From Burkholderiaceae bacterium (GTDB taxonomy: Bacteria > Pseudomonadota > Gammaproteobacteria > Burkholderiales > Burkholderiaceae), in contig CANFMT010000004.1 in the NCBI GenBank assembly GCA_947448415.1, positions 1 through 64,000 of the forward strand: a stretch of DNA of 64,000 bases. The letters are read 5' to 3'. Positions within the stretch are counted from its first letter, which is position 1. Each line of letters begins with the position of its first letter. The position numbers and the translations under genes were made by a program. Positions 21,579 through 30,221 of the stretch are shown one piece after another. The notes under the pieces were generated by a model. The model ran no database searches. It worked only from the letters and a program-made list of their open reading frames with translations, and was not told where the DNA came from.

Positions 21579-21608
21579 TTGCCCAATTGACTGCTTTTCA
21601 GATAAAAT
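21579..21608 (+). promoter_or_regulatory. Candidate sigma-70 promoter of metK
   Basis: TTGCCC (21579-21584) and TAAAAT (21603-21608) are separated by 18 bases, a fair sigma-70 match. A start near 21615 would give a metK leader of about 120 bases, which would begin just before the structured element described separately. A nearby TTGACT at 21587 has no good -10 partner. Confidence 0.45.
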
Positions 21609-21628
21609 TGTACACATCGCTGAGTTAA

Positions 21629-21729
21629 GGCAACTTGCAGGGCGATTCATAAATTCTGCTAAAGCGTCGCCGTTGTAGTTCCTGGCACGTCGAGTTGTCC
21701 CAATGATCGTGTTAATTATTAAAAGGAAT
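21629..21729 (+). promoter_or_regulatory. Structured metK leader, candidate cis-regulatory RNA
   Basis: The leader can form nested helices: P1 21629-21637 with 21691-21700 (9 pairs, one bulge), P2 21638-21641 with 21681-21684, and P3 21642-21646 with 21666-21670. The segment 21679-21683 (TTCCT), which overlaps the P2 3' strand, is also exactly complementary to AGGAA at 21724-21728, the ribosome site of metK. P2 and sequestration of the ribosome site are therefore mutually exclusive. I do not recognise a described riboswitch class here. The pairings are seen directly; a regulatory role is inference. Confidence 0.45.
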
Positions 21730-21734
21730 GTGCA

Positions 21735-22901
21735 ATGGCAAATGATTATTTCTTCACCTCAGAATCTGTCTCTGAAGGCCACCCCGATAAAGTAGCAGAC
21801 CAAATTTCTGATTCGATTCTCGATGCTATCTTGGCTCAGGATCCAACTGCACGCGTTGCAGCAGAAACTTTGTGCAACACCGGCTTAGTAGTTTTAGCTG
21901 GTGAAATTACTACAAACGCTAACGTTGATTACATCCAAGTTGCACGCAATACTTTGCGTGAAATCGGTTACGACAATACTGCTTATGGTATCGACTACAA
22001 AGGCTGCGCTGTATTAGTTGCCTATGACAAGCAAAGCCCTGATATCGCTCAAGGTGTTGATAAGGCACATGATGATGGCCTAGATCAAGGCGCTGGTGAC
22101 CAAGGCCTGATGTTTGGTTATGCTTGTGATGAGACTGCAGAGCTAATGCCTTTGCCGATTCACTTGTCACATCGCTTGGTTGAGCGTCAATCACAATTGC
22201 GTCGCGATGGCCGTTTAACTTGGTTACGTCCTGACGCTAAGTCACAAGTGACCTTGCGTTATGTTGATGGCAAGCCTGACTCTATCGATACAGTTGTATT
22301 GTCTACTCAGCATGATGAAGATATTTCTCTTGAGAAATTGCGTGAAGCAGTCATCGAGGAAATCATTAAACCAGTATTGCCTAAGCATTTGATCAAAGGC
22401 GCCATCAACTTCTTGGTTAACCCAACGGGTCGATTTGTTATCGGCGGCCCACAAGGCGATTGCGGCTTAACTGGACGCAAAATTATTGTGGATACCTACG
22501 GTGGAGCAGCCCCTCACGGCGGCGGCGCTTTCTCTGGTAAAGATCCTTCTAAGGTTGACCGTTCTGCAGCATATGCTGGTCGTTATGTGGCGAAGAACGT
22601 CGTTGCCGCAGGTTTGGCAAGCAAGTGCTTGATTCAGATCTCATACGCTATTGGTGTTGCAAAACCAACTTCAGTGATGGTGAGCACCTTCGGTACGGGC
22701 AAGATTTCGGATGAAAAGATTGCTCAATTAGTTTCTGAGCACTTTGATTTGCGTCCAAAAGGCATTGTGAAGATGTTGAACCTCTTGCGCCCAATTTATC
22801 GTAAGACTGCTGCTTATGGCCACTTTGGTCGTGAGGAACCAGAATTTACTTGGGAGCAAACCGATAAAGCAGCTGTATTACGTGCAGCAGCAGGTCTATA
22901 A
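21735..22901 (+). CDS. metK: S-adenosylmethionine synthetase
   Basis: Makes SAM from methionine and ATP. The 388-residue product has the three-domain MetK fold with [12 protein letters not shown] near the N-terminus, [12 protein letters not shown], the loop [18 protein letters not shown] and [10 protein letters not shown]. The ribosome site AAGGA lies at 21723-21727, 7 bases before ATG. It is followed by a 240-base leader region and then ahcY, so SAM synthesis and SAH removal lie side by side. Confidence 0.97.
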   Translation: MANDYFFTSESVSEGHPDKVADQISDSILDAILAQDPTARVAAETLCNTGLVVLAGEITTNANVDYIQVARNTLREIGYDNTAYGIDYKGCAVLVAYDKQSPDIAQGVDKAHDDGLDQGAGDQGLMFGYACDETAELMPLPIHLSHRLVERQSQLRRDGRLTWLRPDAKSQVTLRYVDGKPDSIDTVVLSTQHDEDISLEKLREAVIEEIIKPVLPKHLIKGAINFLVNPTGRFVIGGPQGDCGLTGRKIIVDTYGGAAPHGGGAFSGKDPSKVDRSAAYAGRYVAKNVVAAGLASKCLIQISYAIGVAKPTSVMVSTFGTGKISDEKIAQLVSEHFDLRPKGIVKMLNLLRPIYRKTAAYGHFGREEPEFTWEQTDKAAVLRAAAGL

Positions 22902-22927
22902 GTAGGAAATACGCAGTTTGTAGTGTA

Positions 22928-22967
22928 TTGAGGCGAAATATGCCGTAATTGTTTACAATTACGGCAT
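22928..22967 (+). promoter_or_regulatory. ahcY promoter region with a perfect 12-bp inverted repeat
   Basis: A perfect inverted repeat ATGCCGTAATTG (22940-22951) / CAATTACGGCAT (22956-22967) with a 4-base spacer covers TACAAT (22954-22959), the best -10 candidate before the SAH aptamer. TTGAGG at 22928-22933 is a possible -35 with a long 20-base spacer. No T-run follows the repeat, so an operator is more likely than a metK terminator. ArsR-family SahR is a known regulator of ahcY in some proteobacteria, but I cannot name the binder here. Confidence 0.5.
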
Positions 22968-22972
22968 ACCTT

Positions 22973-23079
22973 CAAGGAGCGTTGCAAGGATTGCTGGGAC
23001 CCAGCACTTCCCCAGGCTTGAAGGGAGTGAATTCTAAGGTAACCCCCGGAGTTTGCTAATTGCAACCGCGCTCGCTAAC
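22973..23079 (+). promoter_or_regulatory. SAH riboswitch aptamer
   Basis: The segment carries the conserved parts of the S-adenosylhomocysteine riboswitch found before ahcY in betaproteobacteria: GGAGCGTTGCAAGG near 22976, CCCAGGCTTG near 23011 and GCAACCGCGCTCGCTAA near 23062. P1 pairs 22977-22981 with 23069-23073, P2 pairs 22982-22985 with 23062-23065. A hairpin lies at 22992-23006, and another at about 23005-23029 whose loop holds CAGGCTTGAA. This class switches ahcY on when SAH rises. Confidence 0.88.
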
Positions 23080-23136
23080 CCATGATTCAATGGCTAGCGA
23101 GTTTCTACTCCAGCATTGGATCGTATTTAGCTGGAG
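23071..23136 (+). promoter_or_regulatory. Candidate expression platform of the SAH riboswitch
   Basis: Hairpin A pairs CTCGCTA (23071-23077) with TAGCGAG (23095-23101) and its 5' strand overlaps the P1 3' strand of the aptamer. Hairpin B pairs CTCCAGC (23108-23114) with GCTGGAG (23130-23136) and covers the GGAG ribosome site of ahcY. GAGT (23099-23102) can instead pair with ACTC (23107-23110), which breaks both A and B. SAH-stabilised P1 could thus free the ribosome site. The complementarities are seen; the switching order is inference. Confidence 0.55.
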
Positions 23137-23141
23137 CATTA

Positions 23142-24587
23142 ATGAATACCGTTTCTGATTTAAATAACTTTGTAGCAACCCGTTGCGCAATTGCCGATAT
23201 TTCTTTGGCTGACTTTGGTCGTAAAGAAATCGCGATTGCTGAAACTGAGATGCCTGGCTTGATCGCCATCCGCGATGAATTTGCTGCACAACAGCCATTG
23301 CGTGGAGCGCGCATTACTGGTTCATTGCATATGACCATTCAAACGGCAGTTTTGATCGAGACGCTTGAAGCGCTCGGCGCAGAAGTGCAATGGGCTTCTT
23401 GCAATATTTTCTCTACACAAGACCATGCTGCTGCAGCGATTGCCGCTAATGGCACTCCAGTATTTGCTATCAAGGGTGAAACTCTTGAGCAGTATTGGGA
23501 CTTTACGCATCGCATTTTTGAGTGGGCTGACGGCGGCTACACCAATATGATTTTGGATGATGGCGGCGATGCCACTTTGCTACTACACCTTGGCGCACGC
23601 GCAGAGAAAGATCAAGCTTGCTTGAACCACCCAACAAGCGAAGAAGAAACTATTTTGTTTGCTGCTATTAAGAAAAAATTAGCACAAGATCCAACTTGGT
23701 ATTCAACACGTTTAGAAAAAGTCAAAGGCGTTACAGAGGAAACCACTACGGGTGTACATCGCTTGTATCAAATGTTTGCTAAGGGCGACTTAAAGTTCCC
23801 TGCAATCAACGTAAATGACTCTGTTACTAAGAGCAAATTCGACAATCTCTATGGTTGCCGTGAGTCTTTGGTAGACGCGATCAAGCGTGCTACTGACGTT
23901 ATGGTGGCTGGTAAGGTTGCAGTAGTTTGTGGCTACGGCGATGTGGGCAAAGGTTCGGCTCAAGCATTGCGCGCGTTATCTGCTCAAGTTTGGGTTACTG
24001 AAGTAGATCCAATCTGCGCTTTGCAAGCTGCGATGGAAGGCTATCGTGTTGTAACAATGGATTACGCCGCTGATAAAGCCGATATCTTCGTTTCTGCAAC
24101 AGGTAACTACCATGTCATTACTCATGATCACATGGCAAAGATGAAGAATCAAGCTATCGTATGTAACATTGGGCACTTCGATAACGAGATTGATGTTGCT
24201 GGTATTGAAAAATACAAGTGGGAAGAGATCAAGCCACAAGTTGACCATGTGATTTTCCCAGCAAGCAATGGCAATCCAGAAAAGCGCATCATCATTTTGG
24301 CTAAAGGCCGCTTGGTCAATCTCGGTTGCGGTACAGGCCACCCTTCTTATGTGATGAGCTCTTCATTTGCAAACCAAGTGATTGCTCAGATTGAATTGTG
24401 GAATGCAGTAGGAACAGATAAATACCCAATCGGTGTTTACACATTGCCTAAGCATTTGGATGAGAAAGTTGCTCGTTTGCAGCTTAAGACTCTTAATGCC
24501 GAGTTGACTGTGTTGTCAGACCAGCAAGCGTCTTATATTGGTGTAACGAAGGAAGGCCCTTACAAGGCTGACCACTATCGTTATTAA
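23142..24587 (+). CDS. ahcY: Adenosylhomocysteinase (SAH hydrolase)
   Basis: NAD-dependent enzyme that splits S-adenosylhomocysteine to homocysteine and adenosine, relieving product inhibition of methyltransferases. From ATG 23142 it has 481 residues. Motifs are [18 protein letters not shown]-binding [12 protein letters not shown] and the C-terminal [10 protein letters not shown]. An in-frame ATG at 23082 was rejected because it lies in the leader hairpin without a ribosome site, whereas 23142 has GGAG at 23133-23136. It is preceded by an SAH riboswitch and followed after 37 bases by metF. Confidence 0.96.
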   Translation: MNTVSDLNNFVATRCAIADISLADFGRKEIAIAETEMPGLIAIRDEFAAQQPLRGARITGSLHMTIQTAVLIETLEALGAEVQWASCNIFSTQDHAAAAIAANGTPVFAIKGETLEQYWDFTHRIFEWADGGYTNMILDDGGDATLLLHLGARAEKDQACLNHPTSEEETILFAAIKKKLAQDPTWYSTRLEKVKGVTEETTTGVHRLYQMFAKGDLKFPAINVNDSVTKSKFDNLYGCRESLVDAIKRATDVMVAGKVAVVCGYGDVGKGSAQALRALSAQVWVTEVDPICALQAAMEGYRVVTMDYAADKADIFVSATGNYHVITHDHMAKMKNQAIVCNIGHFDNEIDVAGIEKYKWEEIKPQVDHVIFPASNGNPEKRIIILAKGRLVNLGCGTGHPSYVMSSSFANQVIAQIELWNAVGTDKYPIGVYTLPKHLDEKVARLQLKTLNAELTVLSDQQASYIGVTKEGPYKADHYRY

Positions 24588-24624
24588 TCCAGTTACCGTT
24601 CAATAGATACCCAGGCCCAAAATC

Positions 24625-25455
24625 ATGGAATTAAGCGTCGAATTCTTTCCTCCAAAAACACCTGAAGGTGAGAATAAGTTGCATCTTGTGCGCGAACGCT
24701 TTAGCGAAACGCTCAAGCCCTCGTTTTATTCCGTGACCTTTGGTGCCGGTGGTTCTACACAGTCTGGCACATTAAAAGTGGTGAGCGATATCCATGCTGC
24801 GGGTGCAGTAGTTGCTCCCCACCTATCGTGTGTGGGTAGTTCGCGTGAAAGCGTGCGCGAGATGCTCAAGCAGTATCAAGCATTAGGTATTAAGCGTATT
24901 GTGGCTTTGCGTGGTGATCTGCCGTCTGGCATGGGTCAGTACGGTGAGTTTCATCATGCCAATGAATTAGTTGAATTTATTCGCGCAGAAACGGGTGATT
25001 GGTTTCACATCGACGTAGCTGCATACCCAGAGACTCATCCCCAGGCAAAGTCGCCTGCTAGTGATGTTGATTTCTTCGTCCAAAAAATGAAGGCAGGTGC
25101 AAATTCCGCTGTTACTCAATATTTTTATAACAGTGATGCTTACTTCCGTTTTATTGATGAGGCTTATGATCTCGGCGTAACACAGCCCGTCATTGCAGGC
25201 ATTATGCCAATTACCAATAGCAGTCAGCTATTGCGATTCTCTGATGCTTGTGGTGCCGAAATTCCTCGTTGGATTCGTTTACGCCTTCAGTCATATGGTG
25301 ATGACATAGCCTCAATTCGTGCATTTGGTGAAGAAGTGGTGACCGACTTGTGTGATCAGCTATTAACTGCTGGCGCACCGGGCATTCATTTTTATTCGCT
25401 CAATCAGGCTGATGCAGTTTTGGCAATCGCAGATAACCTAGATTTAACTAAGTAA
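24625..25455 (+). CDS. metF: Methylenetetrahydrofolate reductase
   Basis: FAD enzyme that reduces 5,10-methylene-THF to 5-methyl-THF, the methyl donor for MetH. The 276-residue TIM-barrel product begins MELSVEFFPPKTPEG and shows FYSVTFGAGGSTQSGT, LRGDLPSG, VAAYPETHP and GVTQPVIAGIMPI. It follows ahcY by 37 bases and is probably co-transcribed, which would put it too under the SAH-responsive leader. It converges with the cycloligase gene. Confidence 0.95.
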   Translation: MELSVEFFPPKTPEGENKLHLVRERFSETLKPSFYSVTFGAGGSTQSGTLKVVSDIHAAGAVVAPHLSCVGSSRESVREMLKQYQALGIKRIVALRGDLPSGMGQYGEFHHANELVEFIRAETGDWFHIDVAAYPETHPQAKSPASDVDFFVQKMKAGANSAVTQYFYNSDAYFRFIDEAYDLGVTQPVIAGIMPITNSSQLLRFSDACGAEIPRWIRLRLQSYGDDIASIRAFGEEVVTDLCDQLLTAGAPGIHFYSLNQADAVLAIADNLDLTK

Positions 25456-25462
25456 ATAAACA

Positions 25463-25493
25463 TGCTAACTGAATAATCCTGATTCAGTTAGCA
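25463..25493 (-). terminator. Hairpin between metF and the cycloligase gene
   Basis: A stem of 11-12 perfect pairs (25463-25474 with 25482-25493) with a 7-base loop contains the stop codon of the minus-strand cycloligase gene. On the minus strand it is followed by ATGTTTATTT, moderately T-rich, so it can act as its terminator. On the plus strand it may also stabilise or end the metF transcript, but no T-run follows there. Confidence 0.5.
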
Positions 25494-26091
25494 GCATGTC
25501 CAAAGGCTCATCATGTGTTTGGGCCGCCCATTGGCAGTCATCCAGTTTTTGCCAATCAAAGCCTATCCCAACGCAAAGAAGCTTGGGATTTGTCTTTCTG
25601 AGATTAGCTAGTGTCCGATCAAAATAGCCGCCTCCATAGCCCAGTCGCCAGAAGCGAGGCTTACCATTCACGGTGGAGGTAGACCAGCCTACACAAGGAA
25701 TCAAAATGCAATCTGGGCTGATCGTTGGCCTACTAACATTATTCGGGTTAGGCTCTGGTACCCCATGCTTACTTGGAATTAATAGATCCCCCTGGGACCA
25801 TTGATAAAAATCGAGATGTTTGTCGGGGCGAGCAAAGGGTAGTGTAAGAGTCCGGCTAGGGCCATTTTTGACCCAAGCTAGTAAGGTAGAGCGTAAATCG
25901 ACTTCATCCTGAATAGGCCAATATAAAGCAATGGATTGCCAAGAATTGCCTTGATCCGCTAGTAGTTGATTCAAGTGATCGATTAGGCGCGCTTGGATTT
26001 GAGCGTAATTTTGCTCGGCAGCAAACACAGTGCGCTGCTTCAGTAAATTTTGACGAAGAGTTTTTGGTGAATTCTCGTGCATATCAACCAT
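25465..26091 (-). CDS. 5-formyltetrahydrofolate cyclo-ligase
   Basis: ATP-dependent enzyme that returns 5-formyl-THF to 5,10-methenyl-THF. The product is 208 residues from ATG 26091 (or 205 from 26082). It has the family motifs LRQNLLKQR near the N-terminus, IPCVGWS and RLGYGGGYFDRTL at the active site. The open frame continues to 26187 but that extension overlaps the divergent slt start and is not family-like. Ribosome sites are weak for both candidate starts. Confidence 0.88.
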   Translation of the reverse strand: MVDMHENSPKTLRQNLLKQRTVFAAEQNYAQIQARLIDHLNQLLADQGNSWQSIALYWPIQDEVDLRSTLLAWVKNGPSRTLTLPFARPDKHLDFYQWSQGDLLIPSKHGVPEPNPNNVSRPTISPDCILIPCVGWSTSTVNGKPRFWRLGYGGGYFDRTLANLRKTNPKLLCVGIGFDWQKLDDCQWAAQTHDEPLDMLLTESGLFS

Positions 26092-26174
26092 TATCAGGCG
26101 AAAATTAAAGGATATAGTAATCAAGTATCGCAGGGCTTTAGCTTTGCAAATAGAGATAGGGTTAGATCGCAAGA

Positions 26175-28133
26175 ATGAAGTCTGCAACAGTCAACAGTAA
26201 ATACCTTCAGTGGGCTCAAATTTTGGTTTTGGGTTTGGCGCTAGCCACATCAAATGCGTACGCTGAAAAGTTAAAAAAACCAAGCTTACCCAAGTCTTAT
26301 GAGAGCAAGGTCGCCCCCGCTGAAATTACAGATACTGATCGGATGTTTATTGATTTACGCGAAGCTGCAAAAAAGAATGATGTATTTCGCACTCAGCAAC
26401 TTTCATCTAATTTAGCTAATTACCCATTTGATGACTATGTGGCTTATTTTCGTATCAAGCCGCAACTATTCGATAGCGCTGGCGGTGCGCGTAATGACTA
26501 TGGCGCCGATGCTCAAGTTGTTGCATTCTTAAATCAATATCAAGGTACGGCCTTGGCTGATCGTATGCGTAATGATTGGCTTCTGGTTTTGGGTAAGCGC
26601 AAGGACTGGGCGCGTTTTGATGCGGAGTATGCCAAGTTTGTGCTCGATGACGATACTCAGGTGAAATGCTATTCCTTATTGTCCAAATTATCGCAAGGCG
26701 AGAATCCAACGAAGTTGGCAATTGATTCTCGATCCGTATTGCTAGACCCTAGTTATTTTGGTCAGGCATGCCAAGAATTAGTTCCCTCATTGGTTGCCGC
26801 TGGTGGTATGACTCCGAGCGAGGCAAAAGCGATTGGCCGCGCTGCAAGTGAGAAGGGCTTTGACACCATGGCCCGTCGGCTTGGTGGTGAAGATCCAATT
26901 GGCGATATTGTTAAAGTAGCTAAGACAGATCCAGCAAAAGCTTATCGTGACTTTTCTCAAAACGCATCACGCTATAGCAAAGAAAACCAAGCGGTTGCAT
27001 GGGGCGTAATTGGACAATTTTTGGCGAAAAAATTAGATCCAAATGCTGATGACGCATATCGCCTACAGCAAGAGCTCGGTTATAACGAACTTCTTTCCGT
27101 TGAATCACAGGAATGGAAAGTGCGCGCAGGATTACGCGCTAAAGATTGGGTCTTGGTAAAAAATGCGATTGATGGCATGAACCCTGCGGTACGCAGTAAA
27201 GATCCAGCATGGACCTATTGGTATGGGCGAGCGCTAAAAGCCGAGGGCCAAGATGCAAAAGCTAAAGAGAGTTTTGAGCTGATTGCAGAGCAATACAATT
27301 TTTATGGTCAGCTTGCGCGCGAAGAATTAGGTAAATCTAATCATGCGCCCGCTAAAACTAAGGTGACCGAGCAAGAGATTGATGCAATGGCAAGTCGCAA
27401 GGGATTTGTTCGTGGCGAGCGTTTATACGCTATGAATCTTCGCTTTGAAGGTAACCGCGAGTGGAACTGGGAACTACGTAATATGTCGGACAAACAGTTG
27501 ATAGCTGCAGCTGAGTATGCAAAGCGTATCAATTTGTATGACCGTGTTGTTAATACTGCTGATCGTACAAAGCAAGAGCATGACTTTAGCTTGCGCTATC
27601 CAACTCCATACAAGGAAGAATTATCTCCAATTGCTCGCCAAATTGATTTGAATCTTGCCTGGGCCTATGGGTTGATACGTCAGGAGTCGCGTTTCATTAT
27701 GAATGCCGCCTCTTCAGTCGGTGCTTCAGGATTAATGCAAGTGATGCCGAATACTGCCAAGTATGTGGCTAAGAAGATTGGTATGACTAATTACACTAAT
27801 GATAAGTTGAGTGACACCAACACTAATTTGACTTTGGGTAGCAATTATTTAAATATGGTGCTCATTGATCTAGACGGATCTTGGGTTTTAGCATCTGCAG
27901 CCTATAACGCAGGACCTTCGCGCTCAAAGGCTTGGCGTGAAAAGTTATCCGGTCCAACGGAGGGCGCTATTTTTGCAGAAACTATTCCGTTTACAGAGAC
28001 GCGAGTCTACGTAAAGAACGTACTCTCTAATGCTAGTTACTATTCGTCAGTTATGAACGGTCAGACACAATCTTTAAAACAACGCTTAGGCGTTATTACG
28101 CCAAAAGCTGCAACGCAGTCTGAGCTTCCTTAA
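26175..28133 (+). CDS. slt: Soluble lytic murein transglycosylase
   Basis: Periplasmic enzyme that cleaves glycan strands with formation of 1,6-anhydro-muropeptides. The 652-residue product has a signal peptide (about residues 1-30, cleavage after SNAYA), a long alpha-helical superhelical U-domain and a C-terminal SLT domain. The catalytic Glu is E504 in IRQESRF, followed by ASSVGASGLMQVMPNTA and AAYNAGPSR. Length matches Slt70-type enzymes. Its products are the expected cargo of the AmpG homologue at 16-17 kb. Confidence 0.93.
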   Translation: MKSATVNSKYLQWAQILVLGLALATSNAYAEKLKKPSLPKSYESKVAPAEITDTDRMFIDLREAAKKNDVFRTQQLSSNLANYPFDDYVAYFRIKPQLFDSAGGARNDYGADAQVVAFLNQYQGTALADRMRNDWLLVLGKRKDWARFDAEYAKFVLDDDTQVKCYSLLSKLSQGENPTKLAIDSRSVLLDPSYFGQACQELVPSLVAAGGMTPSEAKAIGRAASEKGFDTMARRLGGEDPIGDIVKVAKTDPAKAYRDFSQNASRYSKENQAVAWGVIGQFLAKKLDPNADDAYRLQQELGYNELLSVESQEWKVRAGLRAKDWVLVKNAIDGMNPAVRSKDPAWTYWYGRALKAEGQDAKAKESFELIAEQYNFYGQLAREELGKSNHAPAKTKVTEQEIDAMASRKGFVRGERLYAMNLRFEGNREWNWELRNMSDKQLIAAAEYAKRINLYDRVVNTADRTKQEHDFSLRYPTPYKEELSPIARQIDLNLAWAYGLIRQESRFIMNAASSVGASGLMQVMPNTAKYVAKKIGMTNYTNDKLSDTNTNLTLGSNYLNMVLIDLDGSWVLASAAYNAGPSRSKAWREKLSGPTEGAIFAETIPFTETRVYVKNVLSNASYYSSVMNGQTQSLKQRLGVITPKAATQSELP

Positions 28134-28169
28134 ACCATCAATTACTGCGCTAAGCAAAGAAAGCCTCAC

Positions 28170-29078
28170 ATGAAATATGACATCCTACTGATCGGCGGCA
28201 ATGGGTTTGTAGGTCGAGTGATTGCTGCGCAACTTCAGCTTGCGGGGTATTCTGTGTTGATCCCAACAAGCCATTTGGCTGCAGCACGTGAATTACGTAT
28301 GTTGCCAAAGGTGCATGTGGAAGATGCTGATATTCATGAGTTTGATGAGTTGCAGAGTCTTTGTGGGCGTATTAAACCAAATGGCGCTGTCATTAATTTG
28401 GTCGGTGTACTGCACGATAAGCCAGCCCAGCCCTATGGAAATGTGTTTAAAGCGGCGCACGTAGAGTTGCCAAAAAATATTATTACGGCAATGCAACTGC
28501 ATGGCTTAAAGCGCTACTTGCATATGAGTGCATTGGGTGCCGACCCTCATGGCCCTTCTATGTATCAGCGCAGTAAAGGTGATGGCGAAGCTGCTGTAAA
28601 GGCAAGCAATTTAGATTGGACTATTTTTAGGCCATCTGTCATCTTTGGCGCACAAGATCAATTTATTAACTTGTTTTCTAAATTGACCAAGTTATTTCCG
28701 GCGATGCCTTTGGCCAACCATCAGGCCCAGTTTCAGCCAGTCAGCGTGGATGACGTGGCAACTGCATTTGTCAAATCTTTGTCGATGCCGCAAACAATTC
28801 ATCAGTCTTATGACTTAGTGGGTCCGACTGTTTATACGATGAAAGAAATCGTCGAGTTTGCTGCGCGTAAAGCAAAAACATCTTGCGCCATTATTCCTGT
28901 ACCTGCTTTAGTGGGCTATCTGCAGGCATTGGCCTTTGAATTCTTGCCGGGCCCAACGCTAATGTCTCGGGACAATATAGCCTCCATGCAATTGCCTAAT
29001 ATCTTGCCAATAAGTGGTGTTGATGCTCTCACAGAGGTCTTCAAAATGAGTCGTCGCAGCTTGGAAGGCATGCGGTAA
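28170..29078 (+). CDS. NDUFA9-like NAD(P)-binding atypical SDR
   Basis: Atypical short-chain dehydrogenase of 302 residues related to the complex I accessory subunit NDUFA9. It has the dinucleotide-binding motif GGNGFVG at residues 9-15, VINLVGVLHD, HMSALGAD and the YxxxK pair in MYQRSKGDGE, followed by the FRPSVIFG motif typical of this subgroup. Its bacterial role is not established; quinone-related or complex-I-related functions are proposed for relatives. The stop overlaps the cca start in a TAATG junction. Confidence 0.85.
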   Translation: MKYDILLIGGNGFVGRVIAAQLQLAGYSVLIPTSHLAAARELRMLPKVHVEDADIHEFDELQSLCGRIKPNGAVINLVGVLHDKPAQPYGNVFKAAHVELPKNIITAMQLHGLKRYLHMSALGADPHGPSMYQRSKGDGEAAVKASNLDWTIFRPSVIFGAQDQFINLFSKLTKLFPAMPLANHQAQFQPVSVDDVATAFVKSLSMPQTIHQSYDLVGPTVYTMKEIVEFAARKAKTSCAIIPVPALVGYLQALAFEFLPGPTLMSRDNIASMQLPNILPISGVDALTEVFKMSRRSLEGMR

Positions 29079-30208
29079 TGAGAATCTACGCAGTAGGCGG
29101 AGCCATACGAGATACTCTCATGGGTTTGCCTGTGCATGATATTGATTATGTGGTGGTCGGATCAAGTGTTGAGGAGATGGTAGCGAAAGGCTATCGTCCC
29201 GTTGGCAAAGACTTCCCAGTATTTTTGCATCCAGAGACGCAAGCTGAATATGCGCTTGCGCGTACTGAGCGTAAGACTGGCAAAGGTTACAAAGGCTTTC
29301 ATTTTTATGCCGATCCTTCGGTAACCCTAGAACAAGATCTTGAGCGTCGTGACTTAACCATTAATGCAATGGCGCAAGAAGTAGGTGCCGATGGAAAACA
29401 ATTCGGTCCCATTATTGATCCCTATAACGGCCAAGAAGATTTGGCGGCAAAAGTATTCCGTCATGTATCTGATGCATTTTCAGAGGATCCGCTACGCTTG
29501 TTGCGAATTGCTCGCTTTGCTGCACGCTTCCCGGAATTTACCTTAGCCAATGAGACGTTGCTAGCCCTGCAAGCAATTGTGAAATCTGGTGAGTTGAATG
29601 CCTTATCCGCTGAGCGTGTTTGGCAAGAATTGGCTAGGGGTTTGCAAGCTCAAAAGCCTATACACATGTTTCAAATGTTATTAAATACGGGCGCGGCTGC
29701 CGTCATATTACCTTCCACATTGACTGCTGGGTTGTCTGAGGAGCCATTTCGTGAGGAAATAATCTCTCATTTTGCTTTGGCTGGAAATGGCCTGCAAGAG
29801 CGCTGTGCAATTACTTTGATGGGTTTGCCAGCTAGCGAAATCCGTTCTTGGGCCGATCGCATCCGCATGCCAATCGATGTAAGAGACTTTAGTGAAATCT
29901 TTAGTGATCTTAGGGTGCTAATACAGAAATATCAAAATCAATCTTATCAAGCAGTAGATATTCTGGTTTGGTTTAATCGCGCAGATGTTTGGCGAAAACC
30001 CGATCGTGCTCAAGCGATTTTGAATCTTGCAGAAAAGCTTGGGCTCAACGTTTCATCCTTGATAAATGCAATGCGTAACGCTCAAGCGATTAGTGCAGCA
30101 GAAATTATTGCTGGCGTTGCAGCCGAAGAGCGATCTAATGGTGAGAGTATTGGCAGTGCATTTGAGTCTGCTAGATTAACTGCAATTACAGCAGCATTAG
30201 AGGCTTAG
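29078..30208 (+). CDS. cca: CCA tRNA nucleotidyltransferase, HD motif lost
   Basis: Adds or repairs the 3' CCA end of tRNAs. The 376-residue class II enzyme has GGAIRDTLMGLPVHDIDYVV with the DxD metal site, the RRDLTINAMA motif and DPLRLLRIARFAARFPEF. The E. coli enzyme (412 residues) has a C-terminal HD phosphohydrolase domain; here the segment aligned with its CHDLGKG reads LMGLPAS at residues 247-253, so the His-Asp metal ligands are gone. Nucleotidyl transfer should remain, phosphohydrolase activity should not. Start overlaps the upstream stop by one base. Confidence 0.93.
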   Translation: MRIYAVGGAIRDTLMGLPVHDIDYVVVGSSVEEMVAKGYRPVGKDFPVFLHPETQAEYALARTERKTGKGYKGFHFYADPSVTLEQDLERRDLTINAMAQEVGADGKQFGPIIDPYNGQEDLAAKVFRHVSDAFSEDPLRLLRIARFAARFPEFTLANETLLALQAIVKSGELNALSAERVWQELARGLQAQKPIHMFQMLLNTGAAAVILPSTLTAGLSEEPFREEIISHFALAGNGLQERCAITLMGLPASEIRSWADRIRMPIDVRDFSEIFSDLRVLIQKYQNQSYQAVDILVWFNRADVWRKPDRAQAILNLAEKLGLNVSSLINAMRNAQAISAAEIIAGVAAEERSNGESIGSAFESARLTAITAALEA

Positions 30209-30221
30209 ATAAAGCGCATCA

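Noticed and set aside
23082..23141. In-frame ATG giving AhcY a 20-residue extension
   Set aside because: It lies in the loop of leader hairpin A, has no ribosome site, and the extension is not family-like; ATG 23142 has GGAG.
26092..26187. N-terminal extension of the formyl-THF cycloligase
   Set aside because: It overlaps the divergent slt start and does not resemble the family N-terminus.
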